From positions 369,775 through 433,774 of the forward strand of contig CBFIGX010000001.1 in NCBI GenBank assembly GCA_965662265.1: DNA of 64,000 nucleotides, read 5' to 3'. Position 1 is the first letter of the stretch. Every line of letters begins with the position of its first letter. The notes beneath the pieces were generated by a model, which was not told the DNA's origin, ran no database searches, and saw nothing but the letters and a program-made list of their open reading frames with translations. This document shows, in pieces, positions 44,204 to 54,433 of the stretch. The position numbers and the translations under genes were made by a program. The stretch is from CBFIGX01 sp965662265 (lineage in GTDB: Bacteria > Bacteroidota > Bacteroidia > Flavobacteriales > UBA7430).

Positions 44204-45631
44204 TTGAAGAATTTTAGTTCACTCAGTGAAATTCAAAAAGCCTTAGCTTCCGACCATACCACCTGTCTTGGTTTGGTGGATTATTACCTAAATCGTATAG
44301 ATCAGCACAAGGATCTTAATATTTTTCTTGAGGTATTTACAGATGAGGCAAGAATCCGGGCTCAAGAAATAGACGAAAAGCTAAAAGCAGGTACTGCCGG
44401 TAGATTAGCGGGAATGGTAATTGCTTTAAAAGACAACATATGCTACAAAGGACATTCTGTTAGTGCGGCATCAAAAATACTTGATAATTTTGAGTCTGTT
44501 TTTAGTGCTTCAGTTGTAGAACGATTACTTGCAGAAGATGCATTAATAATTGGCCGCGTAAACTGTGATGAATTTGCAATGGGCTCCTCGAATGAGAATT
44601 CATATTATGGCCCAGTTAAAAACCCGATAGACAGCTCACGAGTACCAGGAGGTTCCTCTGGAGGCTCTGCAGCAGCTGTTGCTGCAGACCTATGTCAAGT
44701 TGCTTTGGGTTCAGATACAGGTGGCTCTATCAGACAGCCAGCTGCTTTTTGTGGTGTAGTTGGCTTAAAGCCAACCTACGCTAAAGTCTCTCGTTATGGC
44801 CTTATTGCCTACGCTTCCTCTTTTGACCAGATTGGCCCCTTGGCAAAATCTGTAGACGATGCGGCGCTTGTTACAGAAATTATTGCCGGTAAAGACCCCA
44901 TGGATTCCACCTCTTCTTCTATGCCGGTAGAGTCTTACAGTAGCTTTTCAAAAAGTGCTGAAAAAAAGAAGATAGCGTACTTAAGTGAGTATATTAATGC
45001 ACCAGGGCTAAATCCAGAAATCAAAGAGAAATTTTTAGCCCTTATCGATCGTTTAAAATCCGAAGGGCATGAACTTATAGAGAAGAACTTTCCTTATATA
45101 GATGCCATGGTTCCTTGTTACTACATTTTAACAACAGCTGAGGCCTCTTCTAATTTAGCCCGCTACGACGGAGTTCATTTTGGTTACAGAAGCCCAAATG
45201 CTGTTGATTTAGAAAGCACGTATAAACTTTCTAGGACAGAAGGCTTTGGCGAAGAGGTAAAACGTAGAATTATGTTAGGAACTTTTGTGCTTAGTTCAGG
45301 TTATTACGATGCCTATTATACAAAGGCTCAAAAGGTAAGACGACTTATAAAAGAACACACCGACGCCATCTTTTCAGAGGTAGATTATATATTAATGCCC
45401 ACTACACCATCAACAGCATTCAAGAGAGGAATTGAGAATACAGATCCTACCGTAGCTTATTTAGAAGATATTTTTACGGTACACGCTAATCTTGCCGGAG
45501 TTCCGGCAATTTCTTTGCCAATGTGGAAAGATAATCAAGGACTTCCTATAGGCGTTCAGCTCATGGCCTCATCACATCAAGAAGACGCTTTATTGAGTTT
45601 TTCCAAACACCTAATGAAAGACAAAGCATAA
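44204..45631 (+). CDS. gatA: Asp-tRNA(Asn)/Glu-tRNA(Gln) amidotransferase subunit A
   Basis: GatA releases ammonia from glutamine for conversion of Glu-tRNA(Gln) and Asp-tRNA(Asn) to their amidated forms. The protein starts at a TTG (44204) and has 475 residues. The amidase triad is visible: Lys in VIALKDNICYKGH, the cis-Ser in VPGGSSGGSAAAVAA and the nucleophilic Ser in GSDTGGSIRQPAAFCG. The flanking SRYGLIAYASSFDQIGPLA is typical of GatA. gatB and gatC are elsewhere, which is normal for this phylum. The next gene starts one base after its stop. Confidence 0.95.
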   Translation: MKNFSSLSEIQKALASDHTTCLGLVDYYLNRIDQHKDLNIFLEVFTDEARIRAQEIDEKLKAGTAGRLAGMVIALKDNICYKGHSVSAASKILDNFESVFSASVVERLLAEDALIIGRVNCDEFAMGSSNENSYYGPVKNPIDSSRVPGGSSGGSAAAVAADLCQVALGSDTGGSIRQPAAFCGVVGLKPTYAKVSRYGLIAYASSFDQIGPLAKSVDDAALVTEIIAGKDPMDSTSSSMPVESYSSFSKSAEKKKIAYLSEYINAPGLNPEIKEKFLALIDRLKSEGHELIEKNFPYIDAMVPCYYILTTAEASSNLARYDGVHFGYRSPNAVDLESTYKLSRTEGFGEEVKRRIMLGTFVLSSGYYDAYYTKAQKVRRLIKEHTDAIFSEVDYILMPTTPSTAFKRGIENTDPTVAYLEDIFTVHANLAGVPAISLPMWKDNQGLPIGVQLMASSHQEDALLSFSKHLMKDKA

Positions 45632-45632
45632 G

Positions 45633-46892
45633 ATGAGAAACCTGTTTTTATTATTAGTTATCCTAAGTAGTCAGTTAGCTGCTTCAGTTATGGTAAATGG
45701 AGATAAGAATAAAGACAGTTTAAAACTCACATTTATAGACGACCCTGTTGTAGCTAATTTTGACAGTATGCTCCTTGCAAATTATTCGTACACAGAAGAA
45801 TTGTTTGAAGACGCTTTGGACAAACAGGCACCAACCCAAAATTATCCAGATAGTATTTATGAGGCACGTATAGAGGTGCTAAATGCCACTAGCCCAATTG
45901 AGCTTGTATACAACCCTTATGTGAAACAATATATAAGAGTTTACACGCAGCAACGCAGACAGCAAACAGCGCGAATGATGGGTCTGGCTGCTTATTATTT
46001 TCCTTTATTTGAAAAGGTGCTTGATCAGTTTGACATGCCATTAGAATTGAAATACCTTGCCATAGTAGAGTCGGCTTTAAACCCTAGAGCAAAGTCGTGG
46101 GCAGGCGCTACGGGCTTATGGCAGTTTATGTATAATACCGGGAAGGAATATGATTTAAAGGTTAGCTCATATGTTGATGAACGTATGGATCCATATAGGG
46201 CAACGGTAGCTGCTTGCAAATTTTTCCAACATTCATACAAAGTCTACGGAGACTGGTCATTGGTTTTAGCTTCCTATAATTCTGGGAGAGGAAATGTAAA
46301 TAAAGCAATCAGGCGCTCTGGAGGGTATAAAAATTATTGGAAGATAAGGAGGTTTCTACCAAAAGAAACTCGTAGTTATGTTCCTGCTTTTATAGCGGTT
46401 TGCTACGCAATGAATTATGCCGACATGCATAATATAAATCCTGTATCGCCTACAGTTGCTCATTATGAGGTAGACACTGTTGAGGTCAAGTATCAAATAG
46501 ATTTTGAGTATTTGGCATCCGCCTTAGATATATCCATTAGGGAGTTAGAATTTTTAAATCCGTCCTATAAAATTAATGTCATTCCTAATATTAAAGGTCG
46601 AAAGTATTATTTAAAATTACCTATAGAAAAGATGGGAGTCTTTGTGGCAAACGAACAAGAAATATATACTCATTTTAAAGATTTAGATATACAAAAGAGA
46701 AAAACATACCCTAAATATACAGAGCAAGATGAGCGCATTGTTCATCGGGTTAAAAGTGGCGAGTATCTTGGAAAAATAGCTTTGCGTTATGGTTGTTCGG
46801 TGAGTAAAATAAGAAAATGGAATAATTTGAAAAATGATCAAATCCGTGTTGGGCAGCGACTTATTTTGTTTGTGCGCCCCGACTACGTATAA
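45633..46892 (+). CDS. MltD-like lytic transglycosylase with LysM domain
   Basis: The 419-residue protein has a signal peptide (MRNLFLLLVILSSQLAAS). Its SLT/transglycosylase domain (about 120-270) has the catalytic glutamate in LKYLAIVESALNPRAKSWAG followed by ATGLWQFM and VLASYNSGRGNVNKAI. A C-terminal LysM peptidoglycan-binding domain (about 370-415) reads HRVKSGEYLGKIALRYGCSV. The enzyme cleaves glycan strands to 1,6-anhydro products in the periplasm. It follows gatA by one base and overlaps the upstream part of the next open frame, whose true start lies 10 bases after its stop. Confidence 0.92.
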   Translation: MRNLFLLLVILSSQLAASVMVNGDKNKDSLKLTFIDDPVVANFDSMLLANYSYTEELFEDALDKQAPTQNYPDSIYEARIEVLNATSPIELVYNPYVKQYIRVYTQQRRQQTARMMGLAAYYFPLFEKVLDQFDMPLELKYLAIVESALNPRAKSWAGATGLWQFMYNTGKEYDLKVSSYVDERMDPYRATVAACKFFQHSYKVYGDWSLVLASYNSGRGNVNKAIRRSGGYKNYWKIRRFLPKETRSYVPAFIAVCYAMNYADMHNINPVSPTVAHYEVDTVEVKYQIDFEYLASALDISIRELEFLNPSYKINVIPNIKGRKYYLKLPIEKMGVFVANEQEIYTHFKDLDIQKRKTYPKYTEQDERIVHRVKSGEYLGKIALRYGCSVSKIRKWNNLKNDQIRVGQRLILFVRPDYV

Positions 46893-46902
46893 AACCGTCT
46901 TT

Positions 46903-47913
46903 ATGAGTTCAGGCAAGCGACATCTTCTTCTTTTTTTAGTGAGCCTACAGTTGTTTTGGTCTTGCAATACCAACACACAACAAGAGTCAAATAAACCTAC
47001 TTCTTCTTCGGTACTTCCTAGTAATACAGGCAAAGAGGGAGAGCTAGTTTTGATTATCTCAGACCAGCTATGGCAAGGCGAGGCAGGATCATTCATTCGA
47101 TCTGTATTTCAAGAACCGCTTAAAGGGCTGTCGCAAAACGAAGCCCTGTACGACTTGTATCAAATAGAATCTAGAGACTTTTCAAATATATTTAAGACAC
47201 ACAAAAACATTTTATGGATAAGTTTGGACAAGCAAGACTCTATTGTAGAAGAAGCATCAAAATGGGCCAAAGACCAACAGTTTGTAAATATACGCGCAGC
47301 AAATAACGTGACACTCATAAACCTTCTCCACACACATTTACACCAAATAAGAGACGTGTTTTATGAAAGAGATAATAAAAGAAGGCTTTCCAAGCTAAAA
47401 ACAAAATCTAACAAAGAGCTAGAAGACCAAGTGCTTGATGCATATAATATTGATATACTTATTCCTAAAGGATATCAGGTTGCTGTATCTGAACCAAACT
47501 TTATTTGGCTAAGGCGAGATGCGCCAACGGTTAATATCATATCAAATTTGTGGATTTATCAAGAAGATTACAAAAGCGCTTATCAGCTAAGCAAAGAAGG
47601 CTTGTTGGCCAGGAGAGATTCTATCGGAAGAGTTCACGTAGAGGGAGCAGCTCCTCAATCCTACATGAGTACAGAACGCCTTTACAATCCGGATTTCTAT
47701 GTACTAAGTCAAGAGCCATATATAATAGAGGCTAGGGGCTTGTGGACAATGGTCAACGATTTTTTGGGTGGTTCCTTTATCTGCAGATCTCATTTAGATA
47801 CAAGCACTAACACATTAATCACTGTTGAAGGCTTTTTGTACAGCCCCAATGAACGCAAGCGCACCCATATTCAGGAGCTCGAAGCAATAATATCGAGTGC
47901 AAGGCGCCAATAA
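46903..47913 (+). CDS. DUF4837-type lipoprotein
   Basis: The start is the ATG at 46903 (MSSGKRHLLLFLVSLQLFWS), followed by a lipobox cysteine, giving 336 residues; the open frame upstream overlaps the transglycosylase gene. The segment GEGELVLIISDQLW-like KEGELVLIISDQLWQGEAG, the middle IDILIPKGYQVAVSEPNFIW and the C-terminal FLGGSFICRSHLDTSTNTLI match the DUF4837 family found across the Bacteroidota. No function is known to me. It ends directly beside the convergent M42 peptidase gene, with no space for a terminator. Confidence 0.82.
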   Translation: MSSGKRHLLLFLVSLQLFWSCNTNTQQESNKPTSSSVLPSNTGKEGELVLIISDQLWQGEAGSFIRSVFQEPLKGLSQNEALYDLYQIESRDFSNIFKTHKNILWISLDKQDSIVEEASKWAKDQQFVNIRAANNVTLINLLHTHLHQIRDVFYERDNKRRLSKLKTKSNKELEDQVLDAYNIDILIPKGYQVAVSEPNFIWLRRDAPTVNIISNLWIYQEDYKSAYQLSKEGLLARRDSIGRVHVEGAAPQSYMSTERLYNPDFYVLSQEPYIIEARGLWTMVNDFLGGSFICRSHLDTSTNTLITVEGFLYSPNERKRTHIQELEAIISSARRQ

Positions 47914-48924
47914 TTAAAGTTGATTGATATAGGCTAGGCAGAGATCTATAGTTGCCTGAATGCCTTTTTTGTGAGTTCTCTCTACGCCATGAGATGCTGA
48001 TACACCTGGCCCAATTAAAGCTACTCTAAAGTCTTTGCCAGCTCTTAAAGCAGCACTTCCGTCAGAGCCATAAAATGGATAAACATCAATTTGATAGGGT
48101 ATGTTTTGTTTCTCAGCCAGTAGGCATAATGTTTTCCTCATTTCGAAATCGTAGGGGCCTGTAGAGTCTTTTGCACAAATAGAACAACTTGTTTCTACAC
48201 CAGAGCATGCGTCTCCAATAACGCCCATATCAATAACTAACAGTTCTTCTATGCTTTCGGAGTAGCCACAGGTCCCGCCATGGCCAACCTCTTCATAGTT
48301 GGAGAAAAAGAGCTCTACGGGAGCAGTTTTGTTTTGAGCTTTAAGAATTCTTGCTAATTCGAATAGCACAAAGCACCCAGCTTTATTGTCCATAAATCGC
48401 GATTTGATATACCCGCTTTCGAGTTCTTGATAGCGGGTATCCAGGCAAATAATATCGCCTATCCGAATACCTAATTTTTTGATGTCTTTAGCAGATGAGA
48501 CCTCTTCATCAAGACGAATGTGCATATTTTCAATGCTTCGCGTTTCTGTACCTAAATTTTTATTGGCGTGTTTGGCCGGATTGTCAAGCAGGAAAGTCCC
48601 AGTAAATGTTTTGCCTTCTAGGGTATATATAGTCACGTACTCTCCTTCAGCTTGGTTAAGAGATAATGACCCTATTAAAGAAGTGCTAATAGTACCATTA
48701 TTATTAAAGCCCGTAACAATAGCTCCTAGGGTGTCTAAGTGAGCGGCGATAGCCAGCTTTGGTGTTTCGCCGAGGCTGCATCTTATTGCGTTTTTATTGC
48801 TACGCTTTGGGTGCCAGCCTAAACGCTCTAATAGTTTAAAACAGTAATCTTCGGCATTCTTTGTAAAACCCGATGGAGAGTCTATAGCTACCAATTCTTT
48901 AAGGCTATTATACGAAGTCATCAA
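47914..48924 (-). CDS. M42-family metallo-aminopeptidase
   Basis: The 336-residue cytoplasmic protein matches the M42 (FrvX/glutamyl aminopeptidase) family, di-zinc enzymes that build tetrahedral assemblies and trim peptides. Metal and catalytic residues are seen in LAIAAHLDTLGAIV (His, Asp), SRFMDNKAGCFVLFEL (Asp), FFSNYEEVGHGGTCG (Glu pair), LLVIDMGVIG (Asp) and SHGVERTHKKG (His). The ATG overlaps the stop of the TonB receptor by four bases, so it is the last gene of the porZ-recO-TonB-M42 operon. Confidence 0.9.
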   Translation of the reverse strand: MMTSYNSLKELVAIDSPSGFTKNAEDYCFKLLERLGWHPKRSNKNAIRCSLGETPKLAIAAHLDTLGAIVTGFNNNGTISTSLIGSLSLNQAEGEYVTIYTLEGKTFTGTFLLDNPAKHANKNLGTETRSIENMHIRLDEEVSSAKDIKKLGIRIGDIICLDTRYQELESGYIKSRFMDNKAGCFVLFELARILKAQNKTAPVELFFSNYEEVGHGGTCGYSESIEELLVIDMGVIGDACSGVETSCSICAKDSTGPYDFEMRKTLCLLAEKQNIPYQIDVYPFYGSDGSAALRAGKDFRVALIGPGVSASHGVERTHKKGIQATIDLCLAYINQL

Positions 48925-51389
48925 AAATGGGCTCTAAGGGTTAGTATAAAATTTCTTCCTGGCGCAGAAAGCCCAGAAGCAAAGGTTTTGTAGTGCGTAT
49001 CTAAAATGTTTTCTAGCGCCATTTGGGCTGTTAGTACATCAGAGAATCTGTACATAGCACTTAGGTTAATGGTATACCATGCTGGCGTACCTTGATATTG
49101 CTTTTCCATAAGACCAGATACCGGGTTTTCTACCCATATAAAAGGAGATTCTTCTTCGTTATCAGTTCCAGAAACCAAGTCATACTCGCCTATAGGCTTC
49201 CTCCCGTTGTATAAGATGAAGGCAGATGCCCTCCATGCGTCAAAGTCTGCGTAAAAGGCTGTTTTTCCAAAGCTTGGAGGGATGTGAGTAAATGGTAGAT
49301 CGCTTTCCAGGTTGGTCCCTTTAATAATAGTATAATCGCTCTCGAAGGTGTAATTTGAGGCTATCCGAACAGAAATACTTGCTGTAGCCCCGTAAATCTC
49401 GGCTCTTCCTGTGTTTTTGTTTATAGTAAAATCTGTAAAGTTTTCGAGAGGGTCAATTACAATACCCTCTCTATCTTCTTCTGTAGCAACAACTCTCATA
49501 ATAGCGTTACTAATTTGAGTGTAAAAGGTATTGGCGTTTAACAGAATTTGATTGTTAATATTTTTTGTGATATTTAACTCTATTGTACTTGCCTTTTCAG
49601 GTGCTAAGTTAAAATTAGGAACTGTTACTCGACTGTCTTTATAAAAGACCTTACTTACATCGTCTAGGTTAGGAGCATGAAATCCTGTAGAGGCTATAGT
49701 CGCTATTTTCCAGCTTTTGTTAGGAAGGTAGCTCAAACTCACATTTCCTGTGAGGGCACTGTAATCATTATCAATTTCAGTGTATGGAAGCTTAAGGGTG
49801 TAATTACGCTCTTTAAACAAATAGTTTCCCGACAAAACATTTTGTGTGTAACGCATACCTGTATTTAGGGTTAATTTTGGGCTAATAGAATGGCGATAAG
49901 TGCTATACAAGGCCCAAGATTTCATGTCGGAGCCCATGTTCGGATACCTGGTTTGATCGTAAGGAGCTTTCTGCCCTTCTTCATTTATCAAGAAAGCGGT
50001 AGAAGTTACCTCATTATAATAAAATTCTGCGCCGTAAAGAAGCTTGTTTTTTTTAAAGTTGAGGTTAAAGCTATATATGTCAACATTTTCGTTTTGCTCT
50101 TTAAGTACCTCGTCTCCAAACTGCTTTGTTAAACGAGATTCAAATACGTCTTGATAGGCAAAAATGTATTGTGCAGAGTCCATAAAAATGTTTGACAATG
50201 ATTGATCTATCTGTAGTGAGGCGAAGAGTCTTTTTTGAGGTCCGTATTCCCATGTATCGTATTTTAAGCCACTATAAATGGTTTCTGCATCCTCGTAATT
50301 GTAATTTATTTCGTTGTAGTCGTTTTGCTTGTCAAACCGAGGAATATTTGAGCTGTTAGAGTATTGAACATTAGCGGTCAAGTCTATCTTATCACTAAGT
50401 TTTAATAAAGCCTTTTGCATTATATCGGTTTGACTATAGCCTGTGTTTTTTTGTATGTGTGGTTGTACATTTTCAAGTAGCTCTCCGTCTTCTACATATC
50501 TATACAAAAGACCCCAATCTTCATAGCCATGACTTCTACGCTGCCCCATTCTTAGGTCCCCAAAGTTGTGCTGAGAGATTGAGCTATATAGCGTAACAGT
50601 TTTGCTCCTAAAGGTGAGGTCATAGTGCCTAGACAGTCCTTTATTTGCTGTAGCATATCTAGAGGAATAAGCGTGCTTAAAAATAGGTTCTTTTGAAAAG
50701 CTTGGTCTTTTCGTTTTTAGATGAATGATACCTCCTAAACCATCAGAGCTATATGCCGAATTGCTGGGTCCAAAGATAATTTCGACCTCTTCTAAAGAGG
50801 CATTATCAACAGTGATAATATTTTGTAAATGACCACCCCTATATATAGCATTGTTTAACCTAACACCATCAACTACCAGTAAGATTCTGTTTGCCTCAAA
50901 GCCCCGAATTACAGGAGAGCCGCCACCCATTTGACTTTTTTGCACATTTATACCAGCTCTTTTTTCCAGCAGGTCTGCTGTGTTCTGGGTATTCAGCCTT
51001 TCAATTTCTTTGCTGTGTAGTACGATTCTTTTTTCTGCAGTTGTCTTAAGGTTTTCATCGTCTATTCGGGTAAGCAGTATCACTTCTCCTAAAGCCTCAG
51101 AGTTAAATTCTAGCTTTAGTAGAAAACGCATATCTACAAGCTCTTTTTTGCTGTAGATGGCGGTAATGAATCCTGTATGACTAATAATAATTTTTTCGTT
51201 GCCATTAAAATTATTTAAGCTTACGCGCCCATATTTATCCGAAAAGGAAAAAGTTGTTCCAGATTCGTTAACTAACTGAACATCTCGGACAGGACTTTCC
51301 AGGGCATCAATTATTTGTAGTTCTTGTGCCTTGAGGACCACTGACGTAATGAGCAATATAAAAAAACAGATATATTTTTTTTCAGTCAT
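48921..51389 (-). CDS. TonB-dependent outer-membrane receptor
   Basis: The 822-residue protein has a signal peptide ending near residue 21, a short carboxypeptidase-regulatory-like N-domain (about 22-100), the plug domain with INVQKSQMGGGSPVIRGFEA and RILLVVDGVRLNNAIYRGGH, and a 22-strand beta-barrel ending LSAPGRNFILTLRAHF with the terminal aromatic residue. The plug segments recall heme/hemoglobin-type receptors, but the ligand cannot be assigned with confidence. It overlaps recO by eight bases at its start and the M42 peptidase by four bases at its end. Confidence 0.9.
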   Translation of the reverse strand: MTEKKYICFFILLITSVVLKAQELQIIDALESPVRDVQLVNESGTTFSFSDKYGRVSLNNFNGNEKIIISHTGFITAIYSKKELVDMRFLLKLEFNSEALGEVILLTRIDDENLKTTAEKRIVLHSKEIERLNTQNTADLLEKRAGINVQKSQMGGGSPVIRGFEANRILLVVDGVRLNNAIYRGGHLQNIITVDNASLEEVEIIFGPSNSAYSSDGLGGIIHLKTKRPSFSKEPIFKHAYSSRYATANKGLSRHYDLTFRSKTVTLYSSISQHNFGDLRMGQRRSHGYEDWGLLYRYVEDGELLENVQPHIQKNTGYSQTDIMQKALLKLSDKIDLTANVQYSNSSNIPRFDKQNDYNEINYNYEDAETIYSGLKYDTWEYGPQKRLFASLQIDQSLSNIFMDSAQYIFAYQDVFESRLTKQFGDEVLKEQNENVDIYSFNLNFKKNKLLYGAEFYYNEVTSTAFLINEEGQKAPYDQTRYPNMGSDMKSWALYSTYRHSISPKLTLNTGMRYTQNVLSGNYLFKERNYTLKLPYTEIDNDYSALTGNVSLSYLPNKSWKIATIASTGFHAPNLDDVSKVFYKDSRVTVPNFNLAPEKASTIELNITKNINNQILLNANTFYTQISNAIMRVVATEEDREGIVIDPLENFTDFTINKNTGRAEIYGATASISVRIASNYTFESDYTIIKGTNLESDLPFTHIPPSFGKTAFYADFDAWRASAFILYNGRKPIGEYDLVSGTDNEEESPFIWVENPVSGLMEKQYQGTPAWYTINLSAMYRFSDVLTAQMALENILDTHYKTFASGLSAPGRNFILTLRAHF

Positions 51390-52110
51390 CTTGGAAAACT
51401 TGTTGAAGTATATAGTGCGAATTTAAGTCTTTAAAATGAACTAAGTGTAACTTGTAATAATCAGTTAGGGCACTCATAACATCTCTTTTAAGCGTATTGG
51501 AAAATTTTAATTGTGTAATATTGTTCAAATCCGTCTCTTGGAGTTGTTTCCAAGCGCTTAATGTAGCTCCCTGAATGTAGTGGTTGTGGTAGGGCGAGCT
51601 TGAACTATAAACACCATGCTGTAAATCAAAGTAAGTTGCTTTTTCTTTATCTGATTTATTTGGCTCAATACCTAAATATTTACAGAGCTTCATCATAAAA
51701 ACGATGTGGTAATGGGTGCAGGAATCGTTGGTTAAATCTAGCCACTTAATACTACTGTGAAGAAATTCGAATAGCGCTTTATTTTCTTCTTGCTCTTTGA
51801 TGGATTTAAAGATTAGTTCTGCGATAAAAAGAGACGATGATCGCTTTACAGGATGGTAAAGGAGTTCGTTAAAGGGGTCCGAAATTTTAATGTCTAACAG
51901 ATGATTTAGTTTCGATTTTTGTGCCCTGTTATAAGAAATGTGTAATAGATTTAGCCATTGAAATTGGGCCGTACGCATTTTTCCTTTTTTCCCTCTTACG
52001 CCTTTAACTATAAAAGACAGCAGGCCGTGTTCTTCGGTAAAAAGAGATACAATTAAGCTAGTTTCGGAATACTTAATTTGTTGAACAACGATAGCACGAG
52101 AGCTTTGCAT
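51382..52110 (-). CDS. recO: DNA repair protein RecO
   Basis: RecO helps to load RecA on single-stranded DNA in the RecFOR pathway. The 242-residue protein has the N-terminal OB-fold beginning with AIVVQQIKYSETSLIVSLFT and EEHGLLSFIVKGVRGKKGKM, and a helical C-terminal domain with HYHIVFMMKLCKYLGIEPN. The length is normal. It begins one base before the porZ stop and overlaps the TonB receptor, so it is embedded in an envelope-related operon; recO next to a porZ-like gene is a familiar Bacteroidota arrangement. Confidence 0.92.
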   Translation of the reverse strand: MQSSRAIVVQQIKYSETSLIVSLFTEEHGLLSFIVKGVRGKKGKMRTAQFQWLNLLHISYNRAQKSKLNHLLDIKISDPFNELLYHPVKRSSSLFIAELIFKSIKEQEENKALFEFLHSSIKWLDLTNDSCTHYHIVFMMKLCKYLGIEPNKSDKEKATYFDLQHGVYSSSSPYHNHYIQGATLSAWKQLQETDLNNITQLKFSNTLKRDVMSALTDYYKLHLVHFKDLNSHYILQQVFQDD

Positions 52111-54372
52111 TTAATCTTTTATAAAGAGAATTTTTGCGGCATGATTAATATTTCCGTCATTATCGGAGCAAAAGACTAGGTAAACTCCTGAGTGAGCTTT
52201 GTCTCCAGACAAAAGGCGCCCATTCCAAACTGCTTGACCTCCATAAGCCGTTGTTTCATAAACAAGATTACCGCTGATATCTGTTATCTTAACTAAGGCA
52301 TCAGGTATGAGGCCTCTGATACTGATTAACCCTTCGTAGCCAGGTTTAACGGGGTTTGGAAATACAATCGCTTCCGAGTAATTTTCCTTCCCCATAGTTG
52401 CATCACCTCTAAAGGCAATCAAGCCTTTATCTGTAGCAATAAAAATCTCGCCGCTTTGTTGGTTAATTTCTATATCAATAATTTTATTTGAAAATAAAGG
52501 GCTATTATCTGTGGTGAAATGATAAATTTCTTCTGTTCCATTTTCTGAAGTAAGTATCACGCCACTATTATTAGTGGCAAACCATTTTCTATTGGCACCA
52601 TCAATCTCAATATCATTAATTTTTTGACCTTTAAGAAGATAGGTTGTATAGCCGTCTTGCGTAATTAACACCTCTTCGGCCTGTGCATCATCAAATATGT
52701 TTTCGGGATCGTAAAATACACTAACACCGTTGTCTGTCCCGACCCATATTTCGCCTTTAAGATCTTCTGCCATAGAAAAAACTCTATCGGAGGCTAGACT
52801 TCCTTGACTATCGGCATTGCTAATCTTTTTTGCGTTGGCACCGCTTCTTGTTTCGTCGAATACGATTAAGCCATTATCTCTTAGTTGTATCCATTTTTGG
52901 TTATAACTGTCTATAAGTAGTTTCCCCAAACGTTGGTCTGAACTTACATTAGACCCCAAGGAAAATGCGTCCCAGGAGCCGTCTGTATATTTAACGGAAA
53001 GAGGAAACTCTGTTTGAGAGTTAGTACACCATAAATGGCCATTACCATCAAAGGCAATATCGCCTACTAGAGTCCAGTCATTTATATTAGCTCTGCTTTG
53101 AAGGCTGCTGTTGTCTTCACTGTATAAAGCAATCAGCTCACCATCATTATAATGACCTAAGCCATTTCGCCAACTGGCAAAATACATATCGTTGCCATAT
53201 TTGTTAAATGCTACAACATCCCAAACACTGTCATTAATTAAGTAATTTGTTGTACTCCATTGATCAAGTACAAGCTTTGAGGCTTCATACTTAAAATAGC
53301 TAGGGTCCCAATTTTCGTCTTTATTTCCATGTACCACCCACATTTCGTTTCCTATATTTTTTAGTTGAGCAATACTAGAATTATAGGGTCCGCTGGGCGA
53401 GATAACATCTGTATATTGGGGTGTGTATCGAAACAAGCCATTATTTCGTCCAGCAATCCAATAGGTGTCTTTACCAGTTCTTAGAGCATAGTTAAAGTTT
53501 TTGTTAAATGCACTAAAGACGCTACTTTCAATAGACTCAACGAGATTTAGGTTTAGATTATAAACCTCTACGATTTGTTTTCGACATATTGTTAAGTAGT
53601 TCATATCGCTATAAAAAGAACGATTTGCCATAGGAGATCCAAATTCAATCCAGTTTAAGCCATCATAATAATAAATCACATCTTGGCCAGGCACCTCAGA
53701 AGTTTTGTTTAGAAAGAGTTTATCACCAAAGGAGTGGATAAGATTGAATTGGCCACCTTCGCCGAAATCATTATAAGACCATGCTTCATAATTTGATAGT
53801 GTTGAAGTGAGCATGCTTGCTTGGATAAGACCTTGATCTAGAATTGCATAAATCGTGTCATTCATCATAGCCGTTCCCAGAACATTAGTGTAGGAGTTAT
53901 TTTCACCAATAAAATAGGATTCTTTAATTTCTATTTCCGCTATGTCTAGAACAACAATTCCGAATCCACATGATAAATAAGCTAAGTCATCAATGATGTT
54001 GATATGGTTTATTTGTTTGTTTCCTATAATGTTAGCTCTAAGTATGTCGGGAATATTAATGATGCCTGATGCGTTAATTAAATCTATATTACCGTTCAAA
54101 TAGGCTACAATAATAGCATTGTCGGAAGCATCGATTGTGCTCACGCCAATATCTGAAAGTCCGTTAAGTGTGTTTAGGCGTTCTAGGCTATTGTCATCAG
54201 TATCAAAAACAAATAAGGCATTGTCTGTACAAGTGTATATTTTGTTGTTCAGTGCACAGGTTTTGTTTGCTTTAGTATAAGAAAGATGATCACGCCAAGC
54301 ACCTACTTTTACGCTTTGCGCAAGACATGTGATAGAAAGAAAATAAAGGCTGTAGGCTACAAGATATTTCAT
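52111..54372 (-). CDS. porZ: PorZ-like propeller protein with T9SS sorting domain
   Basis: The 753-residue protein has a signal peptide (MKYLVAYSLYFLSITCLAQS), then seven-bladed-propeller-type repeats of the two-component-regulator kind, seen in segments such as LSDIGVSTIDASDNAIIVAY, IWVGTDNGVSVFYDPENIF and IFIATDKGLIAFRGDATMG. The C-terminal 80-90 residues (from EAIVFPNPVKPGYEG to HAAKILFIKD) form a type A T9SS sorting domain. PorZ sits at the cell surface and takes part in the attachment complex that joins cargo proteins to A-LPS. It heads the recO-TonB-M42 operon and lies next to the tRNA gene. Confidence 0.85.
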   Translation of the reverse strand: MKYLVAYSLYFLSITCLAQSVKVGAWRDHLSYTKANKTCALNNKIYTCTDNALFVFDTDDNSLERLNTLNGLSDIGVSTIDASDNAIIVAYLNGNIDLINASGIINIPDILRANIIGNKQINHINIIDDLAYLSCGFGIVVLDIAEIEIKESYFIGENNSYTNVLGTAMMNDTIYAILDQGLIQASMLTSTLSNYEAWSYNDFGEGGQFNLIHSFGDKLFLNKTSEVPGQDVIYYYDGLNWIEFGSPMANRSFYSDMNYLTICRKQIVEVYNLNLNLVESIESSVFSAFNKNFNYALRTGKDTYWIAGRNNGLFRYTPQYTDVISPSGPYNSSIAQLKNIGNEMWVVHGNKDENWDPSYFKYEASKLVLDQWSTTNYLINDSVWDVVAFNKYGNDMYFASWRNGLGHYNDGELIALYSEDNSSLQSRANINDWTLVGDIAFDGNGHLWCTNSQTEFPLSVKYTDGSWDAFSLGSNVSSDQRLGKLLIDSYNQKWIQLRDNGLIVFDETRSGANAKKISNADSQGSLASDRVFSMAEDLKGEIWVGTDNGVSVFYDPENIFDDAQAEEVLITQDGYTTYLLKGQKINDIEIDGANRKWFATNNSGVILTSENGTEEIYHFTTDNSPLFSNKIIDIEINQQSGEIFIATDKGLIAFRGDATMGKENYSEAIVFPNPVKPGYEGLISIRGLIPDALVKITDISGNLVYETTAYGGQAVWNGRLLSGDKAHSGVYLVFCSDNDGNINHAAKILFIKD

Positions 54373-54418
54373 AAGGTAAAAATAAACTATTAATGAAACG
54401 CATCAGGTGTAAAAATAA

Positions 54419-54426
54419 TATATTTG
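54419..54426 (+). promoter_or_regulatory. -7 promoter box of tRNA-Arg
   Basis: TATATTTG is an exact TAnnTTTG match that ends seven bases before the first base of the tRNA. Confidence 0.6.
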
Positions 54427-54433
54427 CCCTAAT